A DNA stretch of 64,000 nucleotides from Psychrobacter sp. Pi2-1 (GCF_904846645.1 NZ_CAJHBO010000015.1:1-64000), one strand, 5' to 3'; positions 43,923 through 53,365 are shown, numbered from the stretch's first letter. A program made the numbers and translations. The notes: generated by a model from the letters alone, not told the origin.

Positions 43923-44171
43923 ATGAAAGAACCAAAAGCCAGATTTGTATTGGCAGAGGCCACGCTCGCTGAAGTCAACAAGCAACTAAAACTAAATATG
44001 CTAGTGATGGCAGCAGTGGTTTTCGTATTGTTTATGAATATCATGAAGTTTATGGCAGAAAAAAGCTTTTTCTACGCGATGCTCGCAGTAGTTATGATCT
44101 GTTTATTATTCTTCTTACAAAAAGCTCGCCGTATTCTCACGCTAAGAAAACAAGAGCTTATCCATAAATAG
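43923..44171 (+). CDS. Small membrane protein, hypothetical
   Basis: An 82-residue protein I do not recognise. Two hydrophobic segments occupy about residues 24-42 (LNMLVMAAVVFVLFMNIMKF) and 48-66 (FFYAMLAVVMICLLFFL), with basic ends (KKARRILTLRKQE). AAGG lies before the ATG. It sits between ispH and the thioesterase gene with gaps of 53 and 54 bases, so it is probably co-transcribed with them. Confidence 0.6.
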   Translation: MKEPKARFVLAEATLAEVNKQLKLNMLVMAAVVFVLFMNIMKFMAEKSFFYAMLAVVMICLLFFLQKARRILTLRKQELIHK

Positions 44172-44225
44172 AAAGTACAAGCATAAATAAAAAATACAAG
44201 TGAAAGTGCCAAATATAGGATAGCT

Positions 44226-45041
44226 ATGACTGCTTATTACAAATTTATCAAACGAGAATTACAAGAAGACGGTGTCAGTGTGGCGCATTATCAGCCAACC
44301 AAGCATGCACAAGGTGCTTGGAATGAGCATGAGCAGCACATGGCGCCAGCAACAGGCCTATTAACAGCCGAGATTAACAGCTTTGCGCCACAACCCAATA
44401 CTCGTATCGCACGTGTGAGCCTCGATATCTTGGGGCTAATACCGCTTGACGATTTTACTATCACTACTCGCTGTATCCGACCGGGTAAGACTATTGAGCT
44501 GGTCGAAGCGGTCATGAGTAGCCGTGGCCGCGATGCTATCATTGCAAGAGCGTGGCGACTGATTACTCAAGATACCAGCGAGATTGCCGGACTTGAAGAT
44601 CAACCAGCAGAATACAAACCTGAAGAGTTGCCAGTTTGGGAAGGTATGAAAGGCTGGCCGGGCGGTTTTATTGAAAGCGTACGTCTAGTAGCGACAGAAG
44701 GCCGTCGCTCTGGTCGCGGTATGGTATGGATTACCAATGATCTCGACATGGTAGAAGGCGAGCCGACTGATGACTTGGTGCATCTGTTAGGTATGGTCGA
44801 TACTGCTAATGGTGTTGTACCAAGATTGGGTCTTGGTTTATCTAAGTTAGAATGGATGTTTCCCAATACTGATTTGCAAATCCATATGCATCGCTCGCCA
44901 GAAGGTCGTTGGCTCGGTATCGAGGCTGTACAACAATATGGCGATGATGGTATCGGATTGACCAGTGCGGTACTGCACGATGTACATGGGCCTTTTGGTC
45001 GTAGTGAGCAAATCCTTACTATTCGTCCGATGCCACGTTAA
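44226..45041 (+). CDS. Acyl-CoA thioesterase-like protein (double hotdog)
   Basis: A 271-residue thioesterase-superfamily protein with two hotdog halves. The first half has WNEHEQHMAPATGLLTAEI and ARVSLDILGLIPLDDFTI, the pattern of TesB-like N-terminal domains. The second half has DDLVHLLGMVDTANGVVPR and SPEGRWLGIEAVQQYG. The substrate is probably an acyl-CoA, but chain length cannot be told. No signal peptide. It follows the small membrane protein by 54 bases. Confidence 0.8.
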   Translation: MTAYYKFIKRELQEDGVSVAHYQPTKHAQGAWNEHEQHMAPATGLLTAEINSFAPQPNTRIARVSLDILGLIPLDDFTITTRCIRPGKTIELVEAVMSSRGRDAIIARAWRLITQDTSEIAGLEDQPAEYKPEELPVWEGMKGWPGGFIESVRLVATEGRRSGRGMVWITNDLDMVEGEPTDDLVHLLGMVDTANGVVPRLGLGLSKLEWMFPNTDLQIHMHRSPEGRWLGIEAVQQYGDDGIGLTSAVLHDVHGPFGRSEQILTIRPMPR

Positions 45042-45143
45042 AAGGCTAAGAGTCAGTCAGCTTATAGTTTTGTAAAATAAAATAATACGTTGTAATCAAT
45101 TAATTATACAAATAATAGAGAAATGGTTTTAATAGTAGCTAAC

Positions 45144-45177
45144 AAGACAATATTACTAAAAAGATAATATTACTAAC
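45144..45177. repeat. Imperfect 17-bp tandem duplication
   Basis: AAGACAATATTACTAAA (45144-45160) is followed at once by AAGATAATATTACTAAC (45161-45177), 15 of 17 identical, and then by another AAG. It lies just upstream of a 24-codon open frame. Confidence 0.75.
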
Positions 45178-45207
45178 AAGCCGATGTTAATCGACATAGA
45201 GGTTACT

Positions 45208-45282
45208 ATGAAAACCCATACTCAATTTTCAAAAAAGCTGACGACTCTCTGGGATATATTGATAGAAGCATATTCAGAATAG
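45208..45282 (+). CDS. Candidate 24-residue small protein
   Basis: A short open frame with ATG at 45208 and TAG at 45280-45282 encodes MKTHTQFSKKLTTLWDILIE and four more residues (AYSE). A GAGG ribosome site lies 6-9 bases before the ATG. A strong terminator begins 98 bases after its stop. The peptide is basic at the start and amphipathic in the middle. It may be a genuine small protein or a leader peptide. Only the ribosome site and the surrounding transcription signals support it. Confidence 0.3.
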   Translation: MKTHTQFSKKLTTLWDILIEAYSE

Positions 45283-45344
45283 TTGCTGTTGTTTGCGCGT
45301 TGATTGTTATATCAGAAAACAACTGAGCAATCAAATGACGAAGC

Positions 45345-45376
45345 AAGTAAATAACCGAGTAAGTAAATAACTGATA
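45345..45376. repeat. Imperfect 16-bp tandem duplication
   Basis: AAGTAAATAACCGAGT (45345-45360) is followed by AAGTAAATAACTGATA (45361-45376), 13 of 16 identical, just before the terminator stem. Confidence 0.7.
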
Positions 45377-45380
45377 CCAG

Positions 45381-45414
45381 AACACCGCCTTGATAAACCA
45401 GCGCGGTGTTTTTT
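45381..45414 (+). terminator. Intrinsic terminator upstream of htpG
   Basis: AACACCGC (45381-45388) pairs with GCGGTGTT (45403-45410), followed by TTTT. It ends transcripts from the thioesterase or small open frame before the htpG promoter. Confidence 0.88.
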
Positions 45415-45433
45415 ATGGAATAAAGCTTTTGAG

Positions 45434-45460
45434 CTTGAATTTTTTCTCAATGCCCCTATT
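45434..45460 (+). promoter_or_regulatory. Sigma-32 heat-shock promoter of htpG
   Basis: CTTGAA (45434-45439), a 13-base spacer and CCCCTATT (45453-45460) closely match the sigma-32 consensus. It sits between a terminator and htpG, a classic heat-shock gene, 117 bases before the ATG. Confidence 0.75.
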
Positions 45461-45576
45461 AGTATAGACAGTTTAACGGTATTACATACGGCAAGTTCTC
45501 TAACATTATGAGAACGGCTTTAGTGAGTATATCGTTATCTGATAATAGGTCTTTCATAGAATTTAAAGGAGTTTTT

Positions 45577-47538
45577 ATGAGTGAAGCAACTCAAGCTGAA
45601 GGTCTGAATCCAGAATTAAAAAAACATACGTTTGAAGCGGAAGTGGCGCAGTTACTGCATTTGGTAACGCATTCACTATATTCTAACGCTGATATTTTTG
45701 TCCGCGAGTTGGTATCTAATGCGTCGGATGCTTGTGATAAGTTGCGCTTTGAAGGCACAAATGATGATAGCCTTTATGAAGATGATGGCGAATTAAAAAT
45801 CCGCATCGCCGTCGATGAAGCAGCCAAAACTATTACCTTTACCGACAATGGTATTGGTATGAACGAAGCCGATGCAATCGAAAACTTAGGTACGATTGCT
45901 AAATCAGGCACCAAGGCATTTTTAGATAAATTGTCTGAATCACAAAAGCAAGATGGACAATTGATTGGTCAGTTCGGTGTTGGTTTTTACTCAGGTTTTA
46001 TCGTGGCTGATACCATCAGTGTTGAATCACGTAAAGCGGGCGAGCCTGCTGATAAAGGCATGCGCTGGGTATCAGATGGTACTGGTAGCTTTACTGTCGA
46101 GCCTATTACCAAAGACACGCGCGGTACAGCGATTACTCTGCATCTAAAAGAAGAATATAGCGAGGGCGAAGATAACTATTTAGATCGCAGCAAAATCAAG
46201 CGCTTGGTTAATAAATACTCTGACCATATCAGCCTGCCGATTCAGATGCGTAAAGAGATCTGGCAAGAAGACGTAAAAGAAGATGAAAACGACGACACGC
46301 CTGCTGGTGGCGAGATGGTACTCACTGATGAGTGGGAAACAATCAATAAAGCCAGTGCACTATGGACGCGCTCAAGCTCTGAAATTGAAGATGATGAGTA
46401 TGTTGATTTTTATAAGAATATTTCTTATGACATGGATGCGCCGCTTACTTGGACGCATAACCGTGTAGAGGGTCGCGTACAGTATACGCAGCTACTATAT
46501 ATTCCTAAAAAAGCGCCAGTTGATCTATACACTCGTGAGCAGCAGCATGGTCTAAAGCTTTATGTGAAGCGCGTCTTTATCATGGACGAAGCTGAGCAAT
46601 TGCTACCGATGTATTTGCGTTTCGTGAAAGGTGTGATCGATTCAGCAGACTTGCCATTGAACGTGAGCCGTGAGCTACTACAAGAGTCACGTGATGTAAA
46701 ATCTATTCGTGATGGTAACGCTCGCCGTATTTTGACCTTACTCGCAAGCCTTGCTAATAGCGAAGACAGTGACAAGCAAGAGAAATTTGCCCAGTTCTAT
46801 GCGGAGTTTGGTGATGTCATCAAAGAAGGTTTAGGCGAAGATGCAGGCAATCAAGAACGTATTGCTAAGCTATTGCGTTATGCTACCAGCACGCAAGACG
46901 GTTTGGTGACAAGCTTCGAAGATTATAAAGGTCGTATGAAAGATGGCCAAAAAGCCATCTACTACCTCACCGCTGATAACCTAGCCGCTGCGAAAAACAG
47001 CCCGCAACTTGAGTTATTCAAGAAAAAAGGCATCGAAGTTATCTTGATGACCAGCCGTGTTGATGAATGGGCAATGAACTTCTTGACCTCATTCGATGAG
47101 ACACCGCTGCAAAACATCGCGAAAGGCGCCGTAGATTTAGGCGACTTGCAAGATGATGAAGAAAAAGCGGAAGCGGAGAAAGCCCAAGAAACGCTAAAGC
47201 CAGTAGTTGATAAACTAAAGGCTGCATTGGGCGAGCGTGCTAAAGACGTCAAAGTGTCTACTCGTTTAGTCGATAGTCCAGCTTGCTTGGTTGTTGGTGA
47301 AGGTGAGCTATCACCACAAATGATTCAGATGCTACAGCAAATGGGTCAGGACGTACCAGCAAGTAAGCCAACGCTAGAAGTAAACCCTGATCATCCACTC
47401 ATCAAGAAGCTTGAGAGCAGTGAGCAATTCGATGATCTGGCCCAAGTGATCTTTGATCAAGCGTTATTGGCAGATGGCGGTCAGCTAGACGATCCAGCCG
47501 CTTATCTAAAACGCGTCAATGAGCTATTGATGAGATAA
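45577..47538 (+). CDS. htpG: Chaperone HtpG (bacterial Hsp90)
   Basis: HtpG is a dimeric ATP-driven chaperone. The protein has 653 residues from the chosen ATG. The N-terminal GHKL ATPase domain has [36 protein letters not shown] and [15 protein letters not shown]. The middle domain carries the catalytic loop [21 protein letters not shown]-terminal dimerisation domain follows. AAAGGAG 7 bases before the ATG at 45577 fixes the start; an in-frame ATG 69 bases earlier adds residues unlike the family. A heat-shock promoter precedes it and a strong terminator follows. Confidence 0.98.
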   Translation: MSEATQAEGLNPELKKHTFEAEVAQLLHLVTHSLYSNADIFVRELVSNASDACDKLRFEGTNDDSLYEDDGELKIRIAVDEAAKTITFTDNGIGMNEADAIENLGTIAKSGTKAFLDKLSESQKQDGQLIGQFGVGFYSGFIVADTISVESRKAGEPADKGMRWVSDGTGSFTVEPITKDTRGTAITLHLKEEYSEGEDNYLDRSKIKRLVNKYSDHISLPIQMRKEIWQEDVKEDENDDTPAGGEMVLTDEWETINKASALWTRSSSEIEDDEYVDFYKNISYDMDAPLTWTHNRVEGRVQYTQLLYIPKKAPVDLYTREQQHGLKLYVKRVFIMDEAEQLLPMYLRFVKGVIDSADLPLNVSRELLQESRDVKSIRDGNARRILTLLASLANSEDSDKQEKFAQFYAEFGDVIKEGLGEDAGNQERIAKLLRYATSTQDGLVTSFEDYKGRMKDGQKAIYYLTADNLAAAKNSPQLELFKKKGIEVILMTSRVDEWAMNFLTSFDETPLQNIAKGAVDLGDLQDDEEKAEAEKAQETLKPVVDKLKAALGERAKDVKVSTRLVDSPACLVVGEGELSPQMIQMLQQMGQDVPASKPTLEVNPDHPLIKKLESSEQFDDLAQVIFDQALLADGGQLDDPAAYLKRVNELLMR

Positions 47539-47553
47539 TGTTTAGTAATGAGT

Positions 47554-47590
47554 AAAAAAAGGAGGCTTTATATAAGAGGCCTCCTTTTTT
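47554..47590 (+). terminator. Intrinsic terminator after htpG
   Basis: GGAGGC (47561-47566) pairs with GCCTCC (47579-47584), extended by the seven A upstream and the T run 47585-47590. The rest of the gap to 47858 has a Fur-box-like stretch at 47805-47817 and no gene. Confidence 0.88.
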
Positions 47591-47858
47591 ATTTGAATTT
47601 TTAGCCAAATTTGAGTGAATTTTACAAATCAGCCTTATCCTCTTAACCGACAATCCGTTACAATCGCGATAGATTAGCGAGCTAAAATATTAAGCAGTGC
47701 TAGTCATCTTCTATAATCACTCCATCGTGAATTCAATATAAATCGATGTCTGCATGCTGTACAAAAAATCGTCAACTGATTGCACCGCGCGGCTGTTACA
47801 TTAAGATAATTATCATTGAGTCATTTTATTTTTCTCGACTGGCTAGAGGTCTAAGTCT

Positions 47859-49313
47859 TTGTCACTTACGTCGTTAAAAACCGTCTCGCTTCAGCGTTTT
47901 TCGCTCAATTTCGCTGCCAATATTATTGCAACCTTGTGGATGCTAGTGGGCTCAACACGGGCTTTTTCTTGGGTTAAACCTACTTTTGTACAGTTTGCCG
48001 TATTTGCACTATTGGCGCTTGGTAGTAATGTCTTATTTTCATGGTTAGCTGCTGAAAGTGGCAGCATATTTAATGAGCAAGGATTGGTCAGTTATTTGAT
48101 CTGGCCGATGATTATTTTGCTTGGTGGTATTATTTTGGCTCGGCGAGCGAGCAACCAAGCATTGGTATTTGTACCAGTAGTATTGTGGTTGGTCGCTGAT
48201 ACATTATCAGCCCTATTGCAGAGCTTGGTGCAGTTTTTTGGTAGCTATGGTTGGTTGCCAGATTGGAGTTATTCGTTCTTACCAGTACTGTTTTTAGTAT
48301 TGTTCTTATGGCAGACGCTAGCGTTACTTTGGATTTTTTCCCGACGTCTGCGTATACCATGGTGGGAGCGAATCATTGTATTGGTCGGCGCGGTAGCGTT
48401 GCTGACTATCTGGCAGCGTAATGTCGCTGATCAGCCTATTTTTAAGCAGATTCCAGTAGATCCTGTATTAGAAGAGGCGGCATTATATGAGCAGCCGCGT
48501 CTATTGCAGCAAGCACTAAACAGTATTGATCCAAGTATTGATGGCAAAACGGACTGGTACTTTATGGGTGTGGCTGGGTTCTCTGGTCAGAACGTCTTTC
48601 GTTCTGAAATTAATAAAGTGCGTGAGCTGTTCGATGTGCGTTTTGGTACCAGTGGACACTCACTGTCTTTGATCAACAATACGTACAGTTGGCTGGACGA
48701 GCCAATCGCTACCAAAACCAGTATTGCACGCGGACTGAAGAAGATTGGTCAGCAAATGAACGCTGATGAAGATGTATTGTTTTTGACGCTGTCGTCACAT
48801 GGCAACGAAGATATTGTTCAATTAGAAAATCCGCCACTTGCGATGGACAATCTAGATGCCACATGGTTACGTGACACACTGGATGCATCAGGTATTCGCT
48901 GGCGTGTGATTGTGGTATCTGCCTGCTATTCAGGGTCGTTCATCGACGAGTTGGCATCGCCGACTACCGTGGTGATTACGGCTTCAGCCACTGATAAGGC
49001 GTCTTTTGGCTGTACCAATACGGCTGAGATGACTTATTTTGGTCAAGCTTTTTTTGCTGAGAGTCTACGTGAAAACAGCAGTTTTGAATCTGCTTTTAAG
49101 GATGCAGCATACCGTGTGCAAGAGCGTGAGCTTTATATGGGATTTGAGCCATCAGAACCACAAATAGTGATTGGTAGTTTGATGGAGACGGCACTACCGG
49201 CGTTTGAGCAAGTATTGTTTGATAAAGCACGTCCATCAGTTGCCAGTATTACAAGTAACGCGGCTTCTGCTACTATTAATACTGGGCCTGTTAGTGTGCC
49301 AACCAATCCGTAA
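47859..49313 (+). CDS. Membrane-anchored C13 (legumain-type) peptidase
   Basis: A 484-residue protein. The first 190 residues hold about five or six membrane segments (for example FVQFAVFALLALGSNVLF and PVLFLVLFLWQTLALLW). A C13-family caspase-fold domain fills about 230-440. Catalytic His314 is in LTLSSHGNEDIV and Cys356 is in IVVSACYSGSFIDEL, both after hydrophobic strands as in legumains and GPI8. The start is a TTG at 47859 with AGAGGT 8 bases upstream. C13 peptidases cut after Asn or Asp in eukaryotes; bacterial substrates are unknown. The gene stands alone between htpG and fghA. Confidence 0.85.
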   Translation: MSLTSLKTVSLQRFSLNFAANIIATLWMLVGSTRAFSWVKPTFVQFAVFALLALGSNVLFSWLAAESGSIFNEQGLVSYLIWPMIILLGGIILARRASNQALVFVPVVLWLVADTLSALLQSLVQFFGSYGWLPDWSYSFLPVLFLVLFLWQTLALLWIFSRRLRIPWWERIIVLVGAVALLTIWQRNVADQPIFKQIPVDPVLEEAALYEQPRLLQQALNSIDPSIDGKTDWYFMGVAGFSGQNVFRSEINKVRELFDVRFGTSGHSLSLINNTYSWLDEPIATKTSIARGLKKIGQQMNADEDVLFLTLSSHGNEDIVQLENPPLAMDNLDATWLRDTLDASGIRWRVIVVSACYSGSFIDELASPTTVVITASATDKASFGCTNTAEMTYFGQAFFAESLRENSSFESAFKDAAYRVQERELYMGFEPSEPQIVIGSLMETALPAFEQVLFDKARPSVASITSNAASATINTGPVSVPTNP

Positions 49314-49452
49314 ATAAAGTTAATGGAGCAATTGGACACATATACAGTGTGACTCAAGATCTTGTGGATATAGTATCAAATCACGAGCGTTTATTATTTA
49401 TCATCGCTATCTATCACTGTTGGTTTTATTTTGAATAAAAAGGATATCACTC

Positions 49453-50343
49453 ATGCATAATTCTTATAGTCGTAGTTTGTCCAACAACAAGCAGATGACC
49501 CAAAAAAGTGTGAATCGTTGCTTTAACGGTGAGCAGCATTATTATAGTCACGAGTCGACATCGACCAAAACGGAGATGACGTTCAGTATTTATCTACCTG
49601 ATGAAGCATTGGCTGGGCGACGTTGCCCTGCCATACTGTACTTATCAGGGCTGACGTGCAATGCTGATAACGTCACTCACAAAGCGCACTTTCAGCAAAA
49701 GTGTAGTGAGCTTGGTATGATACTGATTGCACCAGACACCTCACCTCGCAGTAGTGATGATGTTGATGTGCCAAACGACGAGCGCTATTTTGTCGGGCAG
49801 GGCGCAAGCTATTATGTTGACGCGACCCAAGCGCCTTGGTCAGACAATTTTAATATGCAAAGCTACATCGTCGATGAGTTATATGACTTACTACGTTCAG
49901 AGTTTCCCATCCACAGTATTGGTGTTACAGGACACTCAATGGGAGGTCATGGCGCGTTATTGCTAGGGTTTAAGTTCCCAAGTAAGTTTGTCAGCGTATC
50001 AGCTTTATCGCCAGTATGTGCGGCAAGTGAGTCTGCATGGGGGCAAGCTGCCTATACAGAGTATTTCGGTGATGACAAGTCTCTATGGGCACAAGCGGAC
50101 GCTTCACAGATGATTGAAAAGGTCGGTCAGCAGTATTCGAGCATTTTGGTTGATCAAGGCGCGGCTGATAACTTCTTAGCAGAAGGTCAGCTGCAGACTT
50201 CTAAACTACAAGACGCTTGTGCAAAAGCCAAACAGCCCTTAACATTACGCTACCAAGCGGGGCATGATCACAGCTATTATTTTATCCAAACGGTGATTAA
50301 TGATCATATCGAACATCATTGGCACATGGCTCAAATGAGCTAA
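49453..50343 (+). CDS. fghA: S-formylglutathione hydrolase
   Basis: An esterase-D type alpha/beta hydrolase of 296 residues that releases formate from S-formylglutathione in formaldehyde detoxification. The nucleophile elbow is GVTGHSMGGHGALLLG. The acid appears in ILVDQGAADNFL, and the His in AGHDHSYYFIQT. The oxyanion region PAILYLSGLTCNADN is also family-typical. A good AAGGA site precedes the ATG. The usual partner, glutathione-dependent formaldehyde dehydrogenase, is not in the window. The first 25 residues are slightly longer than in E. coli homologues. Confidence 0.93.
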   Translation: MHNSYSRSLSNNKQMTQKSVNRCFNGEQHYYSHESTSTKTEMTFSIYLPDEALAGRRCPAILYLSGLTCNADNVTHKAHFQQKCSELGMILIAPDTSPRSSDDVDVPNDERYFVGQGASYYVDATQAPWSDNFNMQSYIVDELYDLLRSEFPIHSIGVTGHSMGGHGALLLGFKFPSKFVSVSALSPVCAASESAWGQAAYTEYFGDDKSLWAQADASQMIEKVGQQYSSILVDQGAADNFLAEGQLQTSKLQDACAKAKQPLTLRYQAGHDHSYYFIQTVINDHIEHHWHMAQMS

Positions 50344-50407
50344 GTTGTCATTCAGATGATCGTGATACATTTTTCGCTATCCCATTCATGCTCAAAAGGT
50401 AATTTTT

Positions 50408-50854
50408 ATGGCAAGTTATCAAGATTTGACAGCTTCTAATTCAAAGAATAAGTCAGCAGATACGAGCTCTACAAAAGCGACTATGCAGGCTGATATGGAT
50501 GCTGCTCTACAAAAGAAACAACGTAGCAATGATTATAGTGATGAAGTGTCTCAAGTTAAGTCAGACGAGCTGATTGCAAAAACCGTCAACGACGCTGGCG
50601 ATAGAATACTTGATGATGTACAAATATCTCGTGTGATAGAGATGGCATGGGAAGATAGAACGCCATTTGGCGCCATAGAGCATAGCTACGGTCTCGATGA
50701 GACTGGGGTTATCAAACTCATGCGCCAAGAGTTAAAGCCGTCATCTTTTCGCTTATGGCGTCAGAGAGTGAGCAATCGCGCCACCAAACATGAGGCAAAG
50801 CGCTCTTTCGAAGTTGGCCGTGCTTATTGCAAGACTCAATATAAGCAGCGTTAA
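50408..50854 (+). CDS. TIGR03643-family conserved protein
   Basis: A 148-residue protein. The C-terminal 70 residues match the small TIGR03643/DUF2805 family: VIEMAWEDRTPFGAIEHSYG, VIKLMRQELKPSSFRLWRQR and the basic end NRATKHEAKR. The helix-turn-helix-like layout suggests nucleic acid binding, but this is inference. The first 70 residues are a polar extension rich in Ser, Lys and Asp. An AAAAGGT site precedes the ATG. It lies 64 bases after fghA and 114 before rpe. Confidence 0.72.
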   Translation: MASYQDLTASNSKNKSADTSSTKATMQADMDAALQKKQRSNDYSDEVSQVKSDELIAKTVNDAGDRILDDVQISRVIEMAWEDRTPFGAIEHSYGLDETGVIKLMRQELKPSSFRLWRQRVSNRATKHEAKRSFEVGRAYCKTQYKQR

Positions 50855-50968
50855 ATAATTAAGTATTTAACATCAGTACATAAAGGGCTTGCAGTATAGG
50901 TGAGCCGCTTGAAATTTCCTTTTTAATTTATCAATATCTTATATAAACATGAATTAGGTAGCTCAATT

Positions 50969-51658
50969 ATGAACAGTCCTGCTAAACCTTATCTTATTGC
51001 ACCGTCGATACTCTCAGCTGATTTCGCGCGGTTGGGCGAAGAAGTGGAGAAGGTACTAGAGTCGGGTGCCGATGTGATTCATTTTGATGTAATGGACAAC
51101 CATTACGTACCCAATTTGACGTTTGGTAGCATGATTTGTAAGGCGTTGCGCGACTATGGTGTTGAAGCGCCAATTGATGTGCATCTGATGGTTTCACCTG
51201 TCGATAGTATGATTGAGCAGTTCTTGGAAGCGGGTGCTAGTATCATCACCTTCCATCCAGAAGCCAGCGCTCACATCGATCGCTCACTTCAACTTATCAA
51301 AGATGGCGGTGCAGAGTGTGGCTTGGTATTGAATCCAGCGACACCATTACATTATCTCGATTATGTCATGGATAAAGTAGATCAGATTTTATTAATGAGT
51401 GTGAATCCTGGCTATGGTGGTCAGTCGTTTATCGATAACACATTAGACAAAATACGTCAGGTACGTCAGCGTATCATCACCAGTGGTCGAGATATTCGAT
51501 TGGAAGTTGATGGTGGTATCAAAGCCAGTAATATACGTGCGATTGCTGAAGCAGGGGCGGATATGTTTGTCGCGGGTTCTGCGATATTTAACCAAGAAGA
51601 CTATAAAGCCGCTATTGATGAGATGCGCGCAGAGTTGCTATTAGCCAACAACAGCTAG
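50969..51658 (+). CDS. rpe: Ribulose-phosphate 3-epimerase
   Basis: Rpe interconverts ribulose 5-phosphate and xylulose 5-phosphate in the pentose phosphate pathway. The protein has 229 residues. Family blocks are [61 protein letters not shown] and [12 protein letters not shown], which include the metal-binding His and Asp residues of the TIM barrel. A TAGGT site precedes the ATG. Gph, its common neighbour, is not seen. Confidence 0.97.
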   Translation: MNSPAKPYLIAPSILSADFARLGEEVEKVLESGADVIHFDVMDNHYVPNLTFGSMICKALRDYGVEAPIDVHLMVSPVDSMIEQFLEAGASIITFHPEASAHIDRSLQLIKDGGAECGLVLNPATPLHYLDYVMDKVDQILLMSVNPGYGGQSFIDNTLDKIRQVRQRIITSGRDIRLEVDGGIKASNIRAIAEAGADMFVAGSAIFNQEDYKAAIDEMRAELLLANNS

Positions 51659-51869
51659 CGAGCGTTATATGGTTAATAAACGCTATTAGCCATGCCATAA
51701 TAATATTAGAATGTGCTGTATAACTTATGACTATATAGTTAATCCTCTATAAAAGAGCGACAGCGTTAACCGCGCCTGAAGTATCACGTATACATCTGCA
51801 CTCAGTTGCCTTGTATCTCTTTTAAATTGAATCAACTATATATAACGGTCAGTCACGTAAAGGTGAAAT

Positions 51870-52268
51870 ATGGACACAAACAATTCTAGCAGTTCAACAG
51901 AACCTTCTGTGCAAGCAAGTTCTCATGAGACGTTGAATCAGCAGGCTAGGCAAGCACTTGATAGTGAAACACCGCAGCGCAGTTTGGTACCTAGAGGCAT
52001 TACCATTGGCTTAGCGATGTTTGCACTTGTACTTAGTTTGGCAGGTTATGGCTTTCGCCTGATGGTGGGTGATGATGTTGAAACCGTGCTGCGTCACGCT
52101 GCAGTCATTGTGCCTGCATTTATGCTAGGCATTCCGCTATTTTTTTGGGTAGGCTCTCGCATACTTAATAAAGTTAAAGGCCTGCATATCGAGAGTTGGA
52201 ACGCGATTAGTTTGGGTTATTTGACCTCTTGTATATCGATGTTATGGCTGATGGGTACTTATAGTTAA
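51870..52268 (+). CDS. Small integral membrane protein, hypothetical
   Basis: A 132-residue protein I do not recognise. The first 40 residues are polar (Ser/Gln-rich). Three hydrophobic segments follow: GITIGLAMFALVLSLAG, HAAVIVPAFMLGIPLFF and ISLGYLTSCISMLWLMG. An AAAGGTG site precedes the ATG. It is followed by another small membrane protein 143 bases on, and the gap between them holds tandem repeats. Confidence 0.6.
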   Translation: MDTNNSSSSTEPSVQASSHETLNQQARQALDSETPQRSLVPRGITIGLAMFALVLSLAGYGFRLMVGDDVETVLRHAAVIVPAFMLGIPLFFWVGSRILNKVKGLHIESWNAISLGYLTSCISMLWLMGTYS

Positions 52269-52295
52269 GTTGTTTAGCTGCAGATATAATGCTTT

Positions 52296-52352
52296 TTCGC
52301 GCCTGTATTGTTTATTCGCATCTATATTGTTTATTCACGCCTATACAGTATC
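52296..52352. repeat. Imperfect 19-bp tandem repeats between two small membrane protein genes
   Basis: Units at 52296-52314 (TTCGCGCCTGTATTGTTTA) and 52315-52333 (TTCGCATCTATATTGTTTA) match at 16 of 19 bases. A more diverged third unit starting TTCACGCCTATA follows at 52334-52352. Confidence 0.8.
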
Positions 52353-52411
52353 GTAATATTTTACATTTTTAATCATTAAGCCATGTTCTACAAGCATGAC
52401 TGGAATTTTAT

Positions 52412-52723
52412 ATGAGAATCGTACCAGCCAGTATTGCTAAAATTATCTATCCTAAAGACTTACCAAATGGCTTATTTACCAGCTTAATTATCGCTTGTTT
52501 GTTAATGGGGTTGGCGTCACTACGTCACGGAACCGACTTACAAGGTTGGCTAAATGTCATTGAGAACTGGCTACTCATGCTGCTGATATTGCCCACTGCG
52601 ACGGCCACCGTTGCACTGCCATTTAAGTATCGTGATCCTAGCCTTGAGCTAAAGCTGGTTTATTACCTTGGAATGTTTGTGGCATTCTTATTTACATTAG
52701 GAAAGTTACGTTATTGGCACTAA
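52412..52723 (+). CDS. Small membrane protein, hypothetical
   Basis: A 103-residue protein with three hydrophobic segments (about residues 22-38, 50-66 and 84-97), including LIIACLLMGLASLRHG and IENWLLMLLILPTATAT. I do not recognise a family. A TGGA-type ribosome site precedes the ATG. It follows the preceding small membrane protein on the same strand. Confidence 0.55.
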   Translation: MRIVPASIAKIIYPKDLPNGLFTSLIIACLLMGLASLRHGTDLQGWLNVIENWLLMLLILPTATATVALPFKYRDPSLELKLVYYLGMFVAFLFTLGKLRYWH

Positions 52724-52944
52724 TATATACAAACGACATGGCATTCAAGTTTGCTTTTATAGCGAAGACTTATGTGACAGCCCTTGAATTCCAGTGTTAA
52801 AGCGTCCATTGTATGAGTAAGACAGATTTACCCGCGTTACTGTAAGACGATAGATTTGCCGAATGAGTTTGTTTTCAATAAATAACTGCTTTGCAATGAC
52901 CAGTTTCTCTACCAGTACTAAACGGGATAATAAGGAACACATTA

Positions 52945-53256
52945 ATGCCATACGATATCGATAATGATATAGAAGTAGATAACGAGAATAGCGATCAGTT
53001 TGCAGGATTTGCCAAAGAAACCACGTTAGAGTTGGTGGAAGCAGATGATGGTAGATTGTTGTTGCGTGATGCTGAACAAGATGAAGCGCCGCTGATGACT
53101 ATCGATTTTTCTGACAAGCTAAAAGAACTACTTGGTAGCGATACTCAGGCGATTGGCCAACATATGATTCATGCAGCGATTCAAGTCATTATGCAAAAGC
53201 AAATGAGTAAATGGCATGCGCATGTATATGATAAAGAACCAACACACTACAGCTAA
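52945..53256 (+). CDS. Small acidic hypothetical protein
   Basis: A 103-residue soluble protein with an acidic first half (DIDNDIEVDNENSDQ) and no membrane segment or signal. The C-terminal half is probably helical (QAIGQHMIHAAIQVIMQKQM). An AAGGAA site precedes the ATG. I do not recognise it. A bidirectional terminator separates it from the convergent rpmG gene. Confidence 0.6.
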   Translation: MPYDIDNDIEVDNENSDQFAGFAKETTLELVEADDGRLLLRDAEQDEAPLMTIDFSDKLKELLGSDTQAIGQHMIHAAIQVIMQKQMSKWHAHVYDKEPTHYS

Positions 53257-53331
53257 TTTTTAGTTGTTTCTGAGCACTAATTAAAGCGAATAATTGAAGA
53301 CGTAGCTTAGCGACATGAGACTGCAGGCATA

Positions 53332-53365
53332 AAAAAAGGGTTTATCAATTGATAAACCCTTTTTT
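53332..53365. terminator. Bidirectional intrinsic terminator
   Basis: GGGTTTATC (53338-53346) and GATAAACCC (53351-53359) form a perfect stem around AATT, flanked by A and T runs on both sides. It serves both the acidic protein gene and rpmG. Confidence 0.92.

Noticed and set aside
47859..49313. Caspase-based defence system (CRISPR-associated or gasdermin-linked)
   Set aside because: The protease has no adjacent sensor, pore-forming or CRISPR gene; neighbours are htpG and fghA, so no system can be supported.
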